DNA of 64,000 nt, taken from contig OY992836.1 in assembly GCA_963921425.1 (NCBI GenBank), forward strand, positions 19,175,614 through 19,239,613, given 5' to 3'. Shown in pieces: positions 50,436-60,268 of the stretch. Source of the DNA: Dryas octopetala. Taxonomy: Eukaryota; Streptophyta; Magnoliopsida; Rosales; Rosaceae. Below the pieces are notes generated by a model. That model saw only the letters and a list, made by a program, of their open reading frames with translations, had not been told where the DNA came from and made no database searches. Within the stretch, counting starts at the first letter, position 1. Every line of letters begins with the position of its first letter. The position numbers and the translations under genes were made by a program.

Positions 50436-50441
50436 TATAAA
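50436..50441 (+). promoter_or_regulatory. TATA box of the antisense gene
   Basis: TATAAA followed about 20-80 bp later by a CT-rich leader (TCTCTCTCTTCCCTTTC), a typical plant core promoter layout. It lies about 330 bp before the antisense start codon at 50766 and points toward gag-pol, opposite to LTR transcription. The leader may be spliced (GTAAGT near 50638). Confidence 0.5.
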
Positions 50442-50765
50442 TTGGCAATTTCTCTCTCTTCCCTTTCATTTTCCTGAAGCTCACTCTCTCTCCTGCAAAA
50501 ACTCTCTCTCTCACCGTGAAATCTTCTCTCTCACCGTCGTTGGAGTGGTAGTCCGATCCCAACATCGACCGGGTACGGCGATAGGCGAGGTGATTCCTAG
50601 GGTGTTTGGGGCGGAGGGATTTGGCCGGACAAAACCAGTAAGTGATTCTGTCCACTTTTGAGTTTTTGTGTTTTTCGGGTTTTCTGGGTGTGTTCTTGGT
50701 GTTCTTGAGAAAAAGAGCTTTTTGATCCAAAAAGCAAGAGAGAGAAAAGTGAGAAAGTGTTTATA

Positions 50766-53157
50766 ATGTCTGAGACTGACTCGAGTGGTCGGCTCGGCTC
50801 TGGAGAAGCCTTTCAAGGAGATAGTGAGGCGGAGATGAGCCGAAGCCCATCTGCGAATGAGGCCGAGCCGAGCCGAAGCCCACCTGCGGGTGAGGCGAGT
50901 TGGGACGGCTTGTCCGAAGAGTTAGACGAGGCCGGCTCGGCACTGAATCGCAATCCGGGTGGAGAGCGCCGAGCCCGAGGGGATCAGGAAAACCCTGAGA
51001 TATTGAGTTCCGACTGGGAACAAGGCACGGCCGAAGGAGGTGATGAAGAGCCTCTCGACGTCGAGCCGATCGCCACTATCCCGAGCAGACTCACTTCAGG
51101 CTCGGATGAAAGGGATAGGGGTCATGAGGCGTCGACCTCGACTCAGGGGGTGACGGGGAGTCCGGTCGACCCGGACTTCTATGAGGAACTGGCATGGAAG
51201 GCCGATCAGATCCCCAACGAGATGACCGAGTACCATCTCAGGGACTTGAGGAATAGGTACTCAGTCCCCGACTCTGTGCTGATGAGATTACCGACCGAGG
51301 GGGAGAAGCCGAGCCGACCCCCGATAGGATGGGTGACCATGTACCCGGAAATGTTTGAGAATGGGGTTCGGCTTCCCCTGCACACCTTCTTGCAGGACTG
51401 GCTCGCGACGATCGGCGCGACGCCGCACCAGCTGAACCCGAACGTATACAGGATCATCCTGTCCATGCACATCTTGTGGCACAAAGTGCACAAGTGTGTG
51501 CCACACAAGGATATCCTGTTCTGAAATTACGCGCTGAGGTCGAAGCAGAGCGAGCTCGGATTCTACAACCTCCAGGCGTACTCGGGGCCACTTTTCGGTG
51601 GGAATCCCTCCTCCCAGAAGACATGGAAGAAAAGATACTTCTTTGTTTCTGGGGATTGGGAGTTCGCCGATCCGAACAGAACCACCTCGGCTCGGGTCCC
51701 CAGAGCTTTTAGAATTCTAGGTGGGTACTGGGAATTTGGGGCCGATCCGAGGACAATTCGTTTACGTCTTGTTAATAATTGCATTTTTTCTTTGTCTAAC
51801 TCTTTTTGGTTTCGTCTTTGCAGTTAGCTGGGGCAAGTTCAAGCTCCGAGGCGAGCTTAAGGATCAGATCGCCACGATCAGGGACTCACCAGCAGAGTAT
51901 TTGTCAACCAAGTTTCTGCTCGGGGAGACTCAGATCCGACAGAGCGGGATCTCCTGGTTTGTACCCAGGTGGAATCCTCGGGCAGAAAGGGGAATGGCGC
52001 CCACCGAACTGGAGGCTCGCCTAAGGAGGAAGGCTGCTCGGAGCGTCCAGAGGAGGGCCGCAGGACGGGCCCCCGCCGAGCCGGTCCAGGTTCCTGCCCC
52101 AGCGGCAGCTCAGCCTAGATCTCCTGCGCCGAGACCGGTTCGGCAAGCAGAGAAGAGGAAAGCTCCCCAGACCGAGGCCCCGGTGGAGAAGAGGGCTCGG
52201 GCCGAACCCGGAGGTTCTGGTGCCGGAGCATCTGGTTCGGCGCCCCTAAAGGCGGTGGAGGTAGACCCCGGCCTCGAGCCGTTCGTCACGGGCCTTAAGC
52301 GCGTGATGACCGCGAGGGTGCAGGAGGGGCTGTGGGCCGATCATGGCGAGCCGGGCTTCAGCCACCAGGCTCTGATCGCATCCCGCCAGGCCATGTTGGT
52401 AAGTCTCTTTTACTTCGGATTTCGTCTATCCGCTCGGTTCGGATTAGTAATAGATATGTTTTTCTTGCAGCTCGCCATGAGGCAGTTCGAAGCTGCTAAG
52501 GCCGCCGTCGATGCCGAGGCGAAACTGGAGAGGTTTCGGGCACGGGTCGTAGAGCTGAAAGGGAAGTTGGCCGAGGCCGAGCGGACGGTCAATGCCGAGC
52601 GCGAACGGTCGGAGGGTCTGCAATCCAGGCTGGCCAGGAAGGAGGAGGAGGTCGGTCGGCTCGGCAAGGAGCTTGCCTCCTCGGAGCAAAATGTGGCGGA
52701 CTTGAGGCACTATGTCGGCGATCTTCAGCGAGACGTCGAGGCTGCCGAACGGAGGGTCGAAAATGCCGAACTCCGACGTCGAGCTGAAGTGCCGAGCGCC
52801 CAGGCACTGGCTGATGCCCATTTTGATGGGTATCAGGAGCTCTTGGAGGCGATCAAATCGAAGAGGCCGGACTGGGATGTCTCATTCCTTGGCGAGTCCG
52901 ATGACGATGAAGACACCCAGGGAAGTCAACAGGATGAGCTTCCTCCTCCCGATCGCCAAGTCCGCGCCGAAGTCGAGCCGACTCCGGAAGATCCTCCACT
53001 GCCTGCACACGAGCCGACCCCGATTCCCCCAGTCCCCGAATCCGATCCCAATGATGAGATGCAGATCGGCGGGGTTGAGGTGGTGCAGCTCGGCGAGGAG
53101 ACGCCTGAGGAGTCTACCGAGCCGATCCAGGAGGGCCCTGCCGAGCGATCTGCATGA
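50766..53157 (+). pseudogene. Antisense retrotransposon gene, 3 exons, one in-frame stop
   Basis: Exons 50766-51720, 51824-52398 and 52471-53157 with GT-AG introns (103 and 72 nt) join in frame to 739 codons. An in-frame TGA at 51522-51524 (codon 253) interrupts exon 1; coding resemblance continues directly after it (NYALRSKQSELGFYNLQAYS). The start is the ATG at 50766; the upstream codon at 50757 is GTG. Residues 1-160 are acidic and Ser-rich. About 195-330 resembles the plant 'putative gypsy-type transposon' domain (PF04195): GVRLPLHTFLQDWLATIG, SQKTWKKRYFFVSGDWEF. Exon 3 encodes a long coiled coil (ELKGKLAEAERTVNAERE) and an acidic Pro-rich tail. It runs opposite to gag-pol. Function unknown. 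The TGA makes this copy probably non-functional unless read through. Confidence 0.75.
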
Positions 53158-53399
53158 TGGCTGATTTTATTTAATTTTTATGTTGTCTTGTTTTTATATT
53201 TCTTCCCGAGCCGAGGTGTGGCTCGGGTTTGACTAATTTTGTAACAGATTGTATTTGGTTTTATGTTACTTATTTATCAGTATTTCTTTTTATGATACAA
53301 GTTGCTGTCAGTTCGGCTCGGGAATTAAGCTAAAAGACAAAACTAATAACACATGGGCAAGAAAATGATAAAAGTGAAAAACATAATAAAAACCAAGGC

Positions 53400-53630
53400 A
53401 TTTTGAGATCGGCTCGGCATGCCGATCGCGATGAAAATGAATGGTAATGATAAATTAGAAATTGTCTTCGGATCAGCTTGATGAGCATAACCAAGATAAG
53501 TAAAAATTTAAAGACCCTAGTCATCTCGGATGGGCTCGGCATACCCATTGAGATATTTAGGAATGCAGTTTTTTGAGAAAAATATTCAAACCTACTTTCA
53601 GATCGGCTCGGTATGCACGATGAAAGTTTT
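53400..53630. repeat. Three hairpins with a shared loop and different stems
   Basis: Hairpin 1: GATCGGC/GCCGATC (53407-53427). Hairpin 2: ATGGG/CCCAT with outer ATCTC/GAGAT (about 53523-53554). Hairpin 3: ATCG/CGAT with outer ACTTTC/GAAAGT (about 53594-53627). All present CTCGGCAT or CTCGGTAT in or beside the loop while the stem sequences differ and still pair. Given in plus-strand sense; the element RNA would carry the complements. Confidence 0.6.
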
Positions 53631-53715
53631 GGTTGGAGTGTATATTTTTCTTTTAGAAATATCCTGTTGAACGTTAGGACTGTAGGAAGTCACTTCAGCT
53701 CAGACAGGGATTTTT

Positions 53716-54070
53716 ATAGACCTGATAAGTCTGTACCATGCCGAGCATTGGGCCGAAAGTGGCGCGCTAGCTCGGCACGGGAGTTTATAGACCTGATGAG
53801 TCTGTAATATGCCGAGCATCGGGCCGGAAATGGCGCGCCCGCTCGACACATGAGTTTATAGACCTGATGAGTCTGTAATATGCCGAGCATCGGGCCGGAA
53901 ATGGCGCGCCCGCTCGACACATGAGTTTATAGACCTGATGAGTCTGTAATATGCCGAGCATCGGGCCGGAAATGGCGCGCCCGCTCGACACATGAGTTTA
54001 TAGACCTGATGAGTCTGTAATGCACCGAGCGTCGGGCCGAAAATGGCACTTCGGCTCGGCACATGGGTTT
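53716..54070. repeat. 71-bp tandem array, five copies
   Basis: Copies start at 53716, 53787, 53858, 53929 and 54000 with ATAGACCTGATGAGTC. The three middle copies are identical; the first and last are diverged. Each unit carries ATGCCGAGCAT and (middle copies) GGCGCGCC. It lies between the end of pol and the end of the antisense gene. The repeated 68-codon minus-strand frames are by-products. Confidence 0.95.
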
Positions 54071-54244
54071 ACTATTTTTTTCGAAGGAAACACTTAGATC
54101 TTTCCTCTTTGTTAGAAGTGTATAGGAGTGGAGTCCCCAGTGTTTGCTTCGAAAAATAAGTAGGAAAATGAGTAGAAATGTGTTCATCCTTTCATTGATT
54201 GGAATGGGTGTTAGGTCGGACAGTCCCCGATCCTAACTACATTT

Positions 54245-57200
54245 TTACTGGTAATAAGTCTTCAAGTGTTCAGCGTTCCAGCTATGCTTGAGAGGCTTAC
54301 CAGCCAGAGTGGCCAAGTTGTAAGTGCCGGGCTTGACTATGCCCGTGATTCTGTATGGTCCGGTCCAGTTCGGATCGAACGAGCTCTCTTTGATGGCAAG
54401 GGGATTCTTTTTCATGACGAGATTGCCCAATCCGAAGCTTCTGGGTCTGACTCTTTGATTGTAGTACTTGGCTACCCTCTGTTGGTAGGCGGCTCGGCAG
54501 AGATTGGCGTCGGTTCGCCTCTCCTCGATCATGTCCAGGCCGAGCCGAAGTCCGGCGTCATTGGTCTCGGGATTGTATGTGCCGGTCCGGAATGAAGGAG
54601 TCCCCATTTCGACCGGGACAACAGCGTCAGTTCCGAACGCCAGTGCATAGGGTGTTTCCTTCGTGGAGTTGCGATAGGAAGTTCGGTAGGACCAAAGTAC
54701 TTCTGGCAAGAGTTCAGGCCAATTTCCCTTAGCATTATCTAGTTTAGTCTTGAGGGTTTTCTTGATGATCTTGTTGATGGCCTCGACCTGTCCGTTCGAC
54801 TGCGGATGGTAAGGCGCGGTGAAGCGCAAGTTGATGTTCAGACGTGAACAAAAACTCCTGAATTTCTTGCAGTCGAACTGCTTGCCATTGTCCGCAATGA
54901 TGGTGTGCGGCATGCCGAACCGGCAAATGATGTTCTTCCAGACGAAGGTCTCCATCCGTTCGGCTGTGGTTGTGGCTAGGGGCTCGGCCTCGGCCCATTT
55001 GGTGAAGTAGTCGACTGCTACCACTGCCATGGTGACTTGCCCTTTTGCCTTCGGCATAGGGCCGATCAGATCGAGTCCCCACTGCGCGAACGGCCAGGGG
55101 CTGGATATGGAGGTCAGCAACTGGGGAGGTTGATGGGGAACCGCGGCAAATTGCTGGCATTTGATACAAGCGCGAGACAGATGATCTGCGTCCTTGTTCA
55201 GTGTTGGCCAGAAGTAACCCTGTCTGATCGTCTTGTAGGCGAGGGCTCTTCCTCCAGAGTGGTTTCCGCATATTCCCTCGTGGATTTCTCTCAGCACATC
55301 CTGACCTTCTTGGGGAGTGACGCACCGCAAGTAGGGCAGGGAGAAACTCCTTTTGTAGAGCTGACCATTGATCATGCTGAACCGAGCCGACCTCGTCTTG
55401 ATGAGACGTGCCTTGTCTCTCTCCGGGGGAAGGATCCCGGAGACCAAGTAATTGATGATCGGCGTCATCCAGTTCGGCTCGGCCTCGGTTTGCATGACGG
55501 TGACTTCGTTTTCGGCGGTGCTAGGTCTGTCCAGGATTTCAACTGGAACGTGTCTAGCGGATCCGGTGTCTGTGGCCGAAGCCAAACGTGCCAAGGCGTC
55601 GGCTCTGCAGTTTTCTGCCCTCGGGATTTGAGATATTTTGTACTCATGGAAGTTCCCAAGCAGCAGACGAGTCTTCTCGAGATAGGCAGTCATGCTAGGT
55701 TCTCGAGTCTCATACTCCCCCAATATCTGATTGACGATGAGTTGGGAGTCGCTGAAGATGTTCAGTTTGGTCGCGCCGAGCTCCTTTGCCAGTCTGAGTC
55801 CGGCGATGAGAGCCTCATACTCTGCTTCATTGTTAGATGCTTGAAATCTGAAGCGAAGGGCATACTCCATCACAACTTGTTCTGGGGAGATCAGAACAAG
55901 CCCGGCTCCACTTCCCATGGCGTTGGAAGATCCGTCCACATAGAGGGTCCAGGTGAGGAGATCAACCTGGCCGCGTTCGCCGATTGTGTTCGGATCGGCT
56001 GCTGTTGTCATAGCGTTGGTGCATGGTGGATCCTCCGTCGAGGTGGTCGACTCACAGATGAAGTCCGACATGGCCTGACCTTTGATGGCCGTCCTGGGAC
56101 GGTAGATGATGTCAAACTCGCCGAGCTCGATTGACCATTTGATAAGCCGACCCGAAGTCTCTGGTTTTGCCAGGATTTGTCTGAGCGGCTGGTCCGTCAA
56201 GACAACGATGGAATGAGCCTGGAAGTAGGGCCTTAATTTCCGAGCCGAGCTAACCAGGGCGAGAGCCATCTTCTCGAATTTTGGATACCTGGTCTCGGCA
56301 TCGGCAAGGGCTCGGCTCGTATAGAAGACGGGGTGTTGTGCACCGCCGACCTCTCTCACCAGAACCGAGCTGAGAGCCGAGTCAGAGACAGAGAGGTAGA
56401 GGAAAAGTTCTTCACCTTCCTCTGGTTTGGATAAGATGGGAGGTTCCCCCATGTGCCTTTTCAGATCTTGAAAGGCCTGCTCGCATTGGGGGGTCCATTC
56501 TATGCTCTTCCCTGCTCCCCTTAAGGCTTTGAAGAAAGGGAGGCACCGGTCAGTAGATTTTGAGATGAACCGGTTCAGAGCGGCAACTCTTCCAGTCAGA
56601 CTCTGGATTTCCTTGCGTGTCCTTGGGGACTTCATGTTGATCAAAGCCTGGATCTTCTCCGGATTGGCTTCAATCCCCCGTTGGCTGACCAGGTAGCCCA
56701 GGAACTTTCCTGACCGAACCCCAAAGACACATTTGGCTGGGTTCAGCCGCATCTGATACTCCTTCAGGACTCCGAACATGTCTGAGAGGTCCTTGACGTG
56801 ATCGTCCGCCTTGATGCTCTTGACCAGCATGTCATCCACGTAAACCTCTACGGATTTGCCGATGGAAGATCTGAACATGTGGTTGACCAGCCTTTGATAG
56901 GTGGCTCCGGCGTTTTTGAGGCCGAAGGGCATGACCTTGTAGCAGTACATGCCGCGATCAGTTATGAAAGATGTGCCTTCCTGGTCGGACTTGTGCATCA
57001 GGATCTGGTTGTATCCAGAGTAGGCGTCCATGAAACTGAGGAGCTGATGTCCTGCTGTTGCATCGACGAGCTGATCTATTCTGGGCAAGGGAAAACTATC
57101 CTTGGGACAAGCCCTGTTCAGATCGGTGAAGTCCACGCACATCCTCCACTTCCCGTTGTTCTTTTTCACCATGACCACGTTGGCGAGCCAGTCGGGGTAG

Positions 57201-60184
57201 TTGACCTCCCGGATGAACCCGTTGTTTCGCAACTTGGTTACCTCCTCAGCCATGGCGGCGTATCGAACCGGATCGTATGACCTCCTCTTCTGACGGACCG
57301 GTTTGCATCCCGGGTCAGTGTTCAGCCTGTGGGTGATCACGTCAGACGATATGCCTGGCATGTCATCGTAAGACCAGGCGAACACTTCCGCGTTGGCACG
57401 GAGGAAGTCAATTATGGCGGAGCGCTGCTCGGGGCTGATCTGAGTCCCCACTCGGACAAGCCGATCCGGTGTCTCGGCCGAGATCGGCACTTCTTCCCAG
57501 GCCTCGGCGGGAAGGGGCCTAGATTCTGGGTTCGGCTCGGAAGTGAAATCGAACGTCTCCGCCCTCGGCCACCTGCCCGAATCAGCGATGGAGTCGAGTT
57601 CCTGTGAGTTCGGCAGCTGACCCTTCTGCTTGATCGAAGCGGCGTAGCAAGACCGAGCCGAGCACTGGTCTCCCTGAATGACAATGCAGTCGTCGCCCAC
57701 CGGACATTTGATGAGGAGGTTGGCGTAATGGACGATGCAGTCAAGGTCGACCAGAGCCGGTCTGCCCAGAATGATGTTGTAAGCTGACGGCCGCTTGACG
57801 ACAATGAAGTACGTCATGCAGGTCTTCTTGATCGGCCCCTTCCCGAGCGAAAGGGGAAGGTAGATGTGTCCGAGGGGTTGAACCACTTCTCCCCCGAACC
57901 CGACCAAGGCAGGTGTATCGGTTTCCAGCTTATCCTCGCCGATGCCCATCTGCGCGAACGCAGAGTGGTAGAGGATGTTGACTGAGCTCCCTCCATCGAC
58001 GAAGGAACGCGCGATGGTTGTTCCGGCCACCTCAGCGACTATGACGACCGGATCATAGTGGGGGAAGATGATCTCGTTTGCCTCGTTCGGCTCAAAGGTG
58101 ACCGGCGCCCAGTCCTTCCGCTGTCTTTTTGAAGTGCTGGGCTGACCTGCCTGGATCGACAGGGACTCGTGAGCTTGAGCCGCCTGTCTGACATACTCCT
58201 TCTGGGATCGGTTAGAGCTTCCCACGAAGGTCGGTCCCCCGCCGATTGATCCGATGGCAGCATCCTGGACCTCGATGGTGTTGGTAGGCTTCTTCGGCGC
58301 GGCCTTGGGCACCCTAGGCCCACCGGCCAGGAATTGATTGATCTTACCCGCCCGGGCAAGAGTCTCAATCCCGTCGCGGAGGGCGTAGCAATCACCCGTG
58401 ACGTGGCCGTGATTGGAATGGTATTTGCAGAAGACGCCCTCCTTGATTTTGTCTGGGGGTGGTCCCTTGATCTCCCTTGCGACTGGGAGTTGGTCCTTGA
58501 CCTTGGAGTAGATTGTCTCCAGACCGGCGTTGAGGGGAGTGTACTCCGTGTACTGGACAAACTTGGGTCCCTTGCCCAGAAGTTGGCGTGGCTCCTCGGT
58601 CCTGGTCTTCTTGGGTTGGACCTGGGGTTTGGGACTTGCGACCTCTCCCTCCTTCCTTTTGGTCGAGGTCGGCCTGGGATTCAGGGCCTCCACCTGAGCG
58701 TCCCACTCCTCAGCCCGTGCCCACTTAGTGGCTTCGGCAGAAAGCTCATCGTAAGTGGAGGGAGGATTCCTCATTAAGTGGGAGCGGAGTCCCCCGGCGT
58801 GCAGGCCCTGCATGAGGGCATTCTTCGCTGACCTGTCGTCGCAATCGTCGCACTTCGTATATTCGATGTTGAAGCGGATCAGATAGGCCTTGAGGCTTTC
58901 CCCTTCCTGCTGTTTGATGAGCGACATATCGTTCAAGTTGTAGAGTCGTTCGGATACAACCCGATATCTCGCCAGGAAGGCCCTCCGGAGATCGGGAAAG
59001 GAGTTGATGGAGTTCGGTTGGAGGGTTCGGAACCAACCCCGAGCCGAGCCCTTCAAGGTCGAAGGGAAGATTCTGCACTTCGTGGCTTCAGATGCCTGGC
59101 GGGCCTCCATGGCGTATCTGAAGCTGTCAAGATGGTCGTAGGGATCCTTGGTCCCGTCATACTGGTCCATCTTGGGGGGCTTGGTGTCACGAGAGACCTC
59201 AGCATCCATAATTCTGCTGGTGTACGGGAGGGGGAGTTCCTCTCCGTTGTCGGCCCTACCAGTGTACCCCCTGGAGACCTCGACATGTCCGAGCCGATCG
59301 TGGACGCTTCGGATTTGGTCCTGGACCAAAGTCCGAACAAGATTTTCCACATTGGGTGGGGTCGGCTCGGCCACATTCTCCCCTGAGCACTCGGCCTGGT
59401 TGCCGAGTCTCTCACTCACCGGCTGACGAGTGAGCCTTTCGCTCGCCGGTTGCCGATCGGACATGATCATGGTAGATCCCAGTCGGTCGCTCACTGATCG
59501 CCTCCCCGAGTGAGCTCCTGATGGGGAAGGATCCTGGCTGGCGATAGGGCCGAGTCTATTCCGAATCGGGCCCCTGGTTTCAGTTGAACCGGCCGGACTG
59601 TTGGCCCCCAATCTTGATTGGGCCGGGGGTCGTCGGTTTGTATTCGGGTCGGCACGGTTTCCGCCCGAGTTCCTGGGGGCATGCTTCCCGAAAGCCGCCT
59701 GTTTTTGCTGAAGAAGACGGTGGGCGTTCAGGCATTCGGCCTGTTCGGCCGGGGGCATGTCTTCGAAGCCCGGGAAGACGTAATCAGAATCCTGCCGATC
59801 GGTCTGGTCGTTCGGCTCGGCAGGAATGCTTTGCCGAGAAGGAGACGGTGAAAGGACCTCCTGCTCGGTTCGGGTCCGGCGCGATCGGAAACCCGATCCC
59901 CCACTGTTCTCGAGCTGAGCACGATGGCGTGCGAGTTCCCCGGCCAGCTCGGCCTGTTTTGCGAGCAGCTCGTTATTCTGCTTCAGGAGTGCATTCTCAG
60001 CGGCCAGGTGTCGCTGACTCTCCTTAAGGAGTTTGTGAGCGGCTCGGATTTTGGAGGAACCTTTGGACTTTGGTGTCCTGGGGAGTTGTGCTCCTCTCGT
60101 TTTCTCAGGTGTCTCAGGCTGATGTTGTTCATCATTCTGAGACGCTCCTGAAGAAGAACTGGTGTCCCGATAGACAGTAGCCAT
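54245..60184 (-). CDS. Gag-Pol polyprotein (Tat-type Ty3/gypsy)
   Basis: Single uninterrupted frame of 1979 aa from ATG 60184; the frame extends to 60232 only through a TTG. Order: coiled N-terminus and gag (STLKGSARGWFRTLQPNS), a knuckle-like CKYHSNHGHVTGDC, aspartic protease (SFVDGGSSVNILYH), reverse transcriptase (FTDLNRACPKDSFPLP; catalytic YVDDM), first RNase H (VVLTDQPLRQIL; YRPRTAIKGQAMSDF), second archaeal-type RNase H (LYVDGSSNAMGSGAGL; NNEAEYEALIAGL; FSDSQLIVNQI), integrase with HHCC finger (GNHSGGRAL; CIKCQQFA), D,D,E core (GLDLIGPM; IIADNGKQF; NGQVEAINK) and a GPY module (WTGPYRITGIV). Catalytic residues are visible in each domain. It would be processed into capsid and replication enzymes. 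Confidence 0.95.
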   Translation of the reverse strand: MATVYRDTSSSSGASQNDEQHQPETPEKTRGAQLPRTPKSKGSSKIRAAHKLLKESQRHLAAENALLKQNNELLAKQAELAGELARHRAQLENSGGSGFRSRRTRTEQEVLSPSPSRQSIPAEPNDQTDRQDSDYVFPGFEDMPPAEQAECLNAHRLLQQKQAAFGKHAPRNSGGNRADPNTNRRPPAQSRLGANSPAGSTETRGPIRNRLGPIASQDPSPSGAHSGRRSVSDRLGSTMIMSDRQPASERLTRQPVSERLGNQAECSGENVAEPTPPNVENLVRTLVQDQIRSVHDRLGHVEVSRGYTGRADNGEELPLPYTSRIMDAEVSRDTKPPKMDQYDGTKDPYDHLDSFRYAMEARQASEATKCRIFPSTLKGSARGWFRTLQPNSINSFPDLRRAFLARYRVVSERLYNLNDMSLIKQQEGESLKAYLIRFNIEYTKCDDCDDRSAKNALMQGLHAGGLRSHLMRNPPSTYDELSAEATKWARAEEWDAQVEALNPRPTSTKRKEGEVASPKPQVQPKKTRTEEPRQLLGKGPKFVQYTEYTPLNAGLETIYSKVKDQLPVAREIKGPPPDKIKEGVFCKYHSNHGHVTGDCYALRDGIETLARAGKINQFLAGGPRVPKAAPKKPTNTIEVQDAAIGSIGGGPTFVGSSNRSQKEYVRQAAQAHESLSIQAGQPSTSKRQRKDWAPVTFEPNEANEIIFPHYDPVVIVAEVAGTTIARSFVDGGSSVNILYHSAFAQMGIGEDKLETDTPALVGFGGEVVQPLGHIYLPLSLGKGPIKKTCMTYFIVVKRPSAYNIILGRPALVDLDCIVHYANLLIKCPVGDDCIVIQGDQCSARSCYAASIKQKGQLPNSQELDSIADSGRWPRAETFDFTSEPNPESRPLPAEAWEEVPISAETPDRLVRVGTQISPEQRSAIIDFLRANAEVFAWSYDDMPGISSDVITHRLNTDPGCKPVRQKRRSYDPVRYAAMAEEVTKLRNNGFIREVNYPDWLANVVMVKKNNGKWRMCVDFTDLNRACPKDSFPLPRIDQLVDATAGHQLLSFMDAYSGYNQILMHKSDQEGTSFITDRGMYCYKVMPFGLKNAGATYQRLVNHMFRSSIGKSVEVYVDDMLVKSIKADDHVKDLSDMFGVLKEYQMRLNPAKCVFGVRSGKFLGYLVSQRGIEANPEKIQALINMKSPRTRKEIQSLTGRVAALNRFISKSTDRCLPFFKALRGAGKSIEWTPQCEQAFQDLKRHMGEPPILSKPEEGEELFLYLSVSDSALSSVLVREVGGAQHPVFYTSRALADAETRYPKFEKMALALVSSARKLRPYFQAHSIVVLTDQPLRQILAKPETSGRLIKWSIELGEFDIIYRPRTAIKGQAMSDFICESTTSTEDPPCTNAMTTAADPNTIGERGQVDLLTWTLYVDGSSNAMGSGAGLVLISPEQVVMEYALRFRFQASNNEAEYEALIAGLRLAKELGATKLNIFSDSQLIVNQILGEYETREPSMTAYLEKTRLLLGNFHEYKISQIPRAENCRADALARLASATDTGSARHVPVEILDRPSTAENEVTVMQTEAEPNWMTPIINYLVSGILPPERDKARLIKTRSARFSMINGQLYKRSFSLPYLRCVTPQEGQDVLREIHEGICGNHSGGRALAYKTIRQGYFWPTLNKDADHLSRACIKCQQFAAVPHQPPQLLTSISSPWPFAQWGLDLIGPMPKAKGQVTMAVVAVDYFTKWAEAEPLATTTAERMETFVWKNIICRFGMPHTIIADNGKQFDCKKFRSFCSRLNINLRFTAPYHPQSNGQVEAINKIIKKTLKTKLDNAKGNWPELLPEVLWSYRTSYRNSTKETPYALAFGTDAVVPVEMGTPSFRTGTYNPETNDAGLRLGLDMIEERRTDANLCRAAYQQRVAKYYNQRVRPRSFGLGNLVMKKNPLAIKESSFDPNWTGPYRITGIVKPGTYNLATLAGKPLKHSWNAEHLKTYYQ

Positions 60185-60247
60185 GATGACTTGTTTGAAG
60201 GAAGAGCTCAGCGCTTGCAGTGATGAGCACAACGGCTGAAGTCGATC

Positions 60248-60265
60248 TTCCCACAGACGGCGCCA
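60248..60265 (-). promoter_or_regulatory. Primer binding site, tRNA-Asp type
   Basis: Minus-strand TGGCGCCGTCTGTGGGAA begins 3 nt inside the 5' LTR. TGGCGCCG is the complement of a CGGCGCCA 3' end, as in tRNA-Asp, the primer often reported for Tat-like elements. The tRNA identity beyond the first 8 nt is inferred. Confidence 0.7.
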
Positions 60266-60268
60266 ATC

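Noticed and set aside
52399..52470. Treating 51721-53157 as one continuous 478-codon gene
   Set aside because: The stretch at 52399-52470 is a 72-nt GT-AG intron that happens to stay in frame, and 51721-51823 is intron 1; the first codons of that frame are intronic and hydrophobic, unlike the rest.
53716..54070. Hammerhead-ribozyme-like core (CTGATGAG...CGAAA) in the 71-bp repeats
   Set aside because: Copy 5 has CTGATGAGTCTG...CGGGCCGAAAA, which looks like the core, but stem II needs an extra unpaired C, no stem III with an adjacent UH cleavage site can be drawn, copy 1 lacks the catalytic G8 (CTGATAA), and ATAGAC/GTCTGT instead folds into a simple local hairpin.
55037..56134. 365-codon plus-strand frame opposite gag-pol
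   Set aside because: Lies wholly antisense to the integrase/RNase H region; a shadow of strong coding bias with no recognisable motif.
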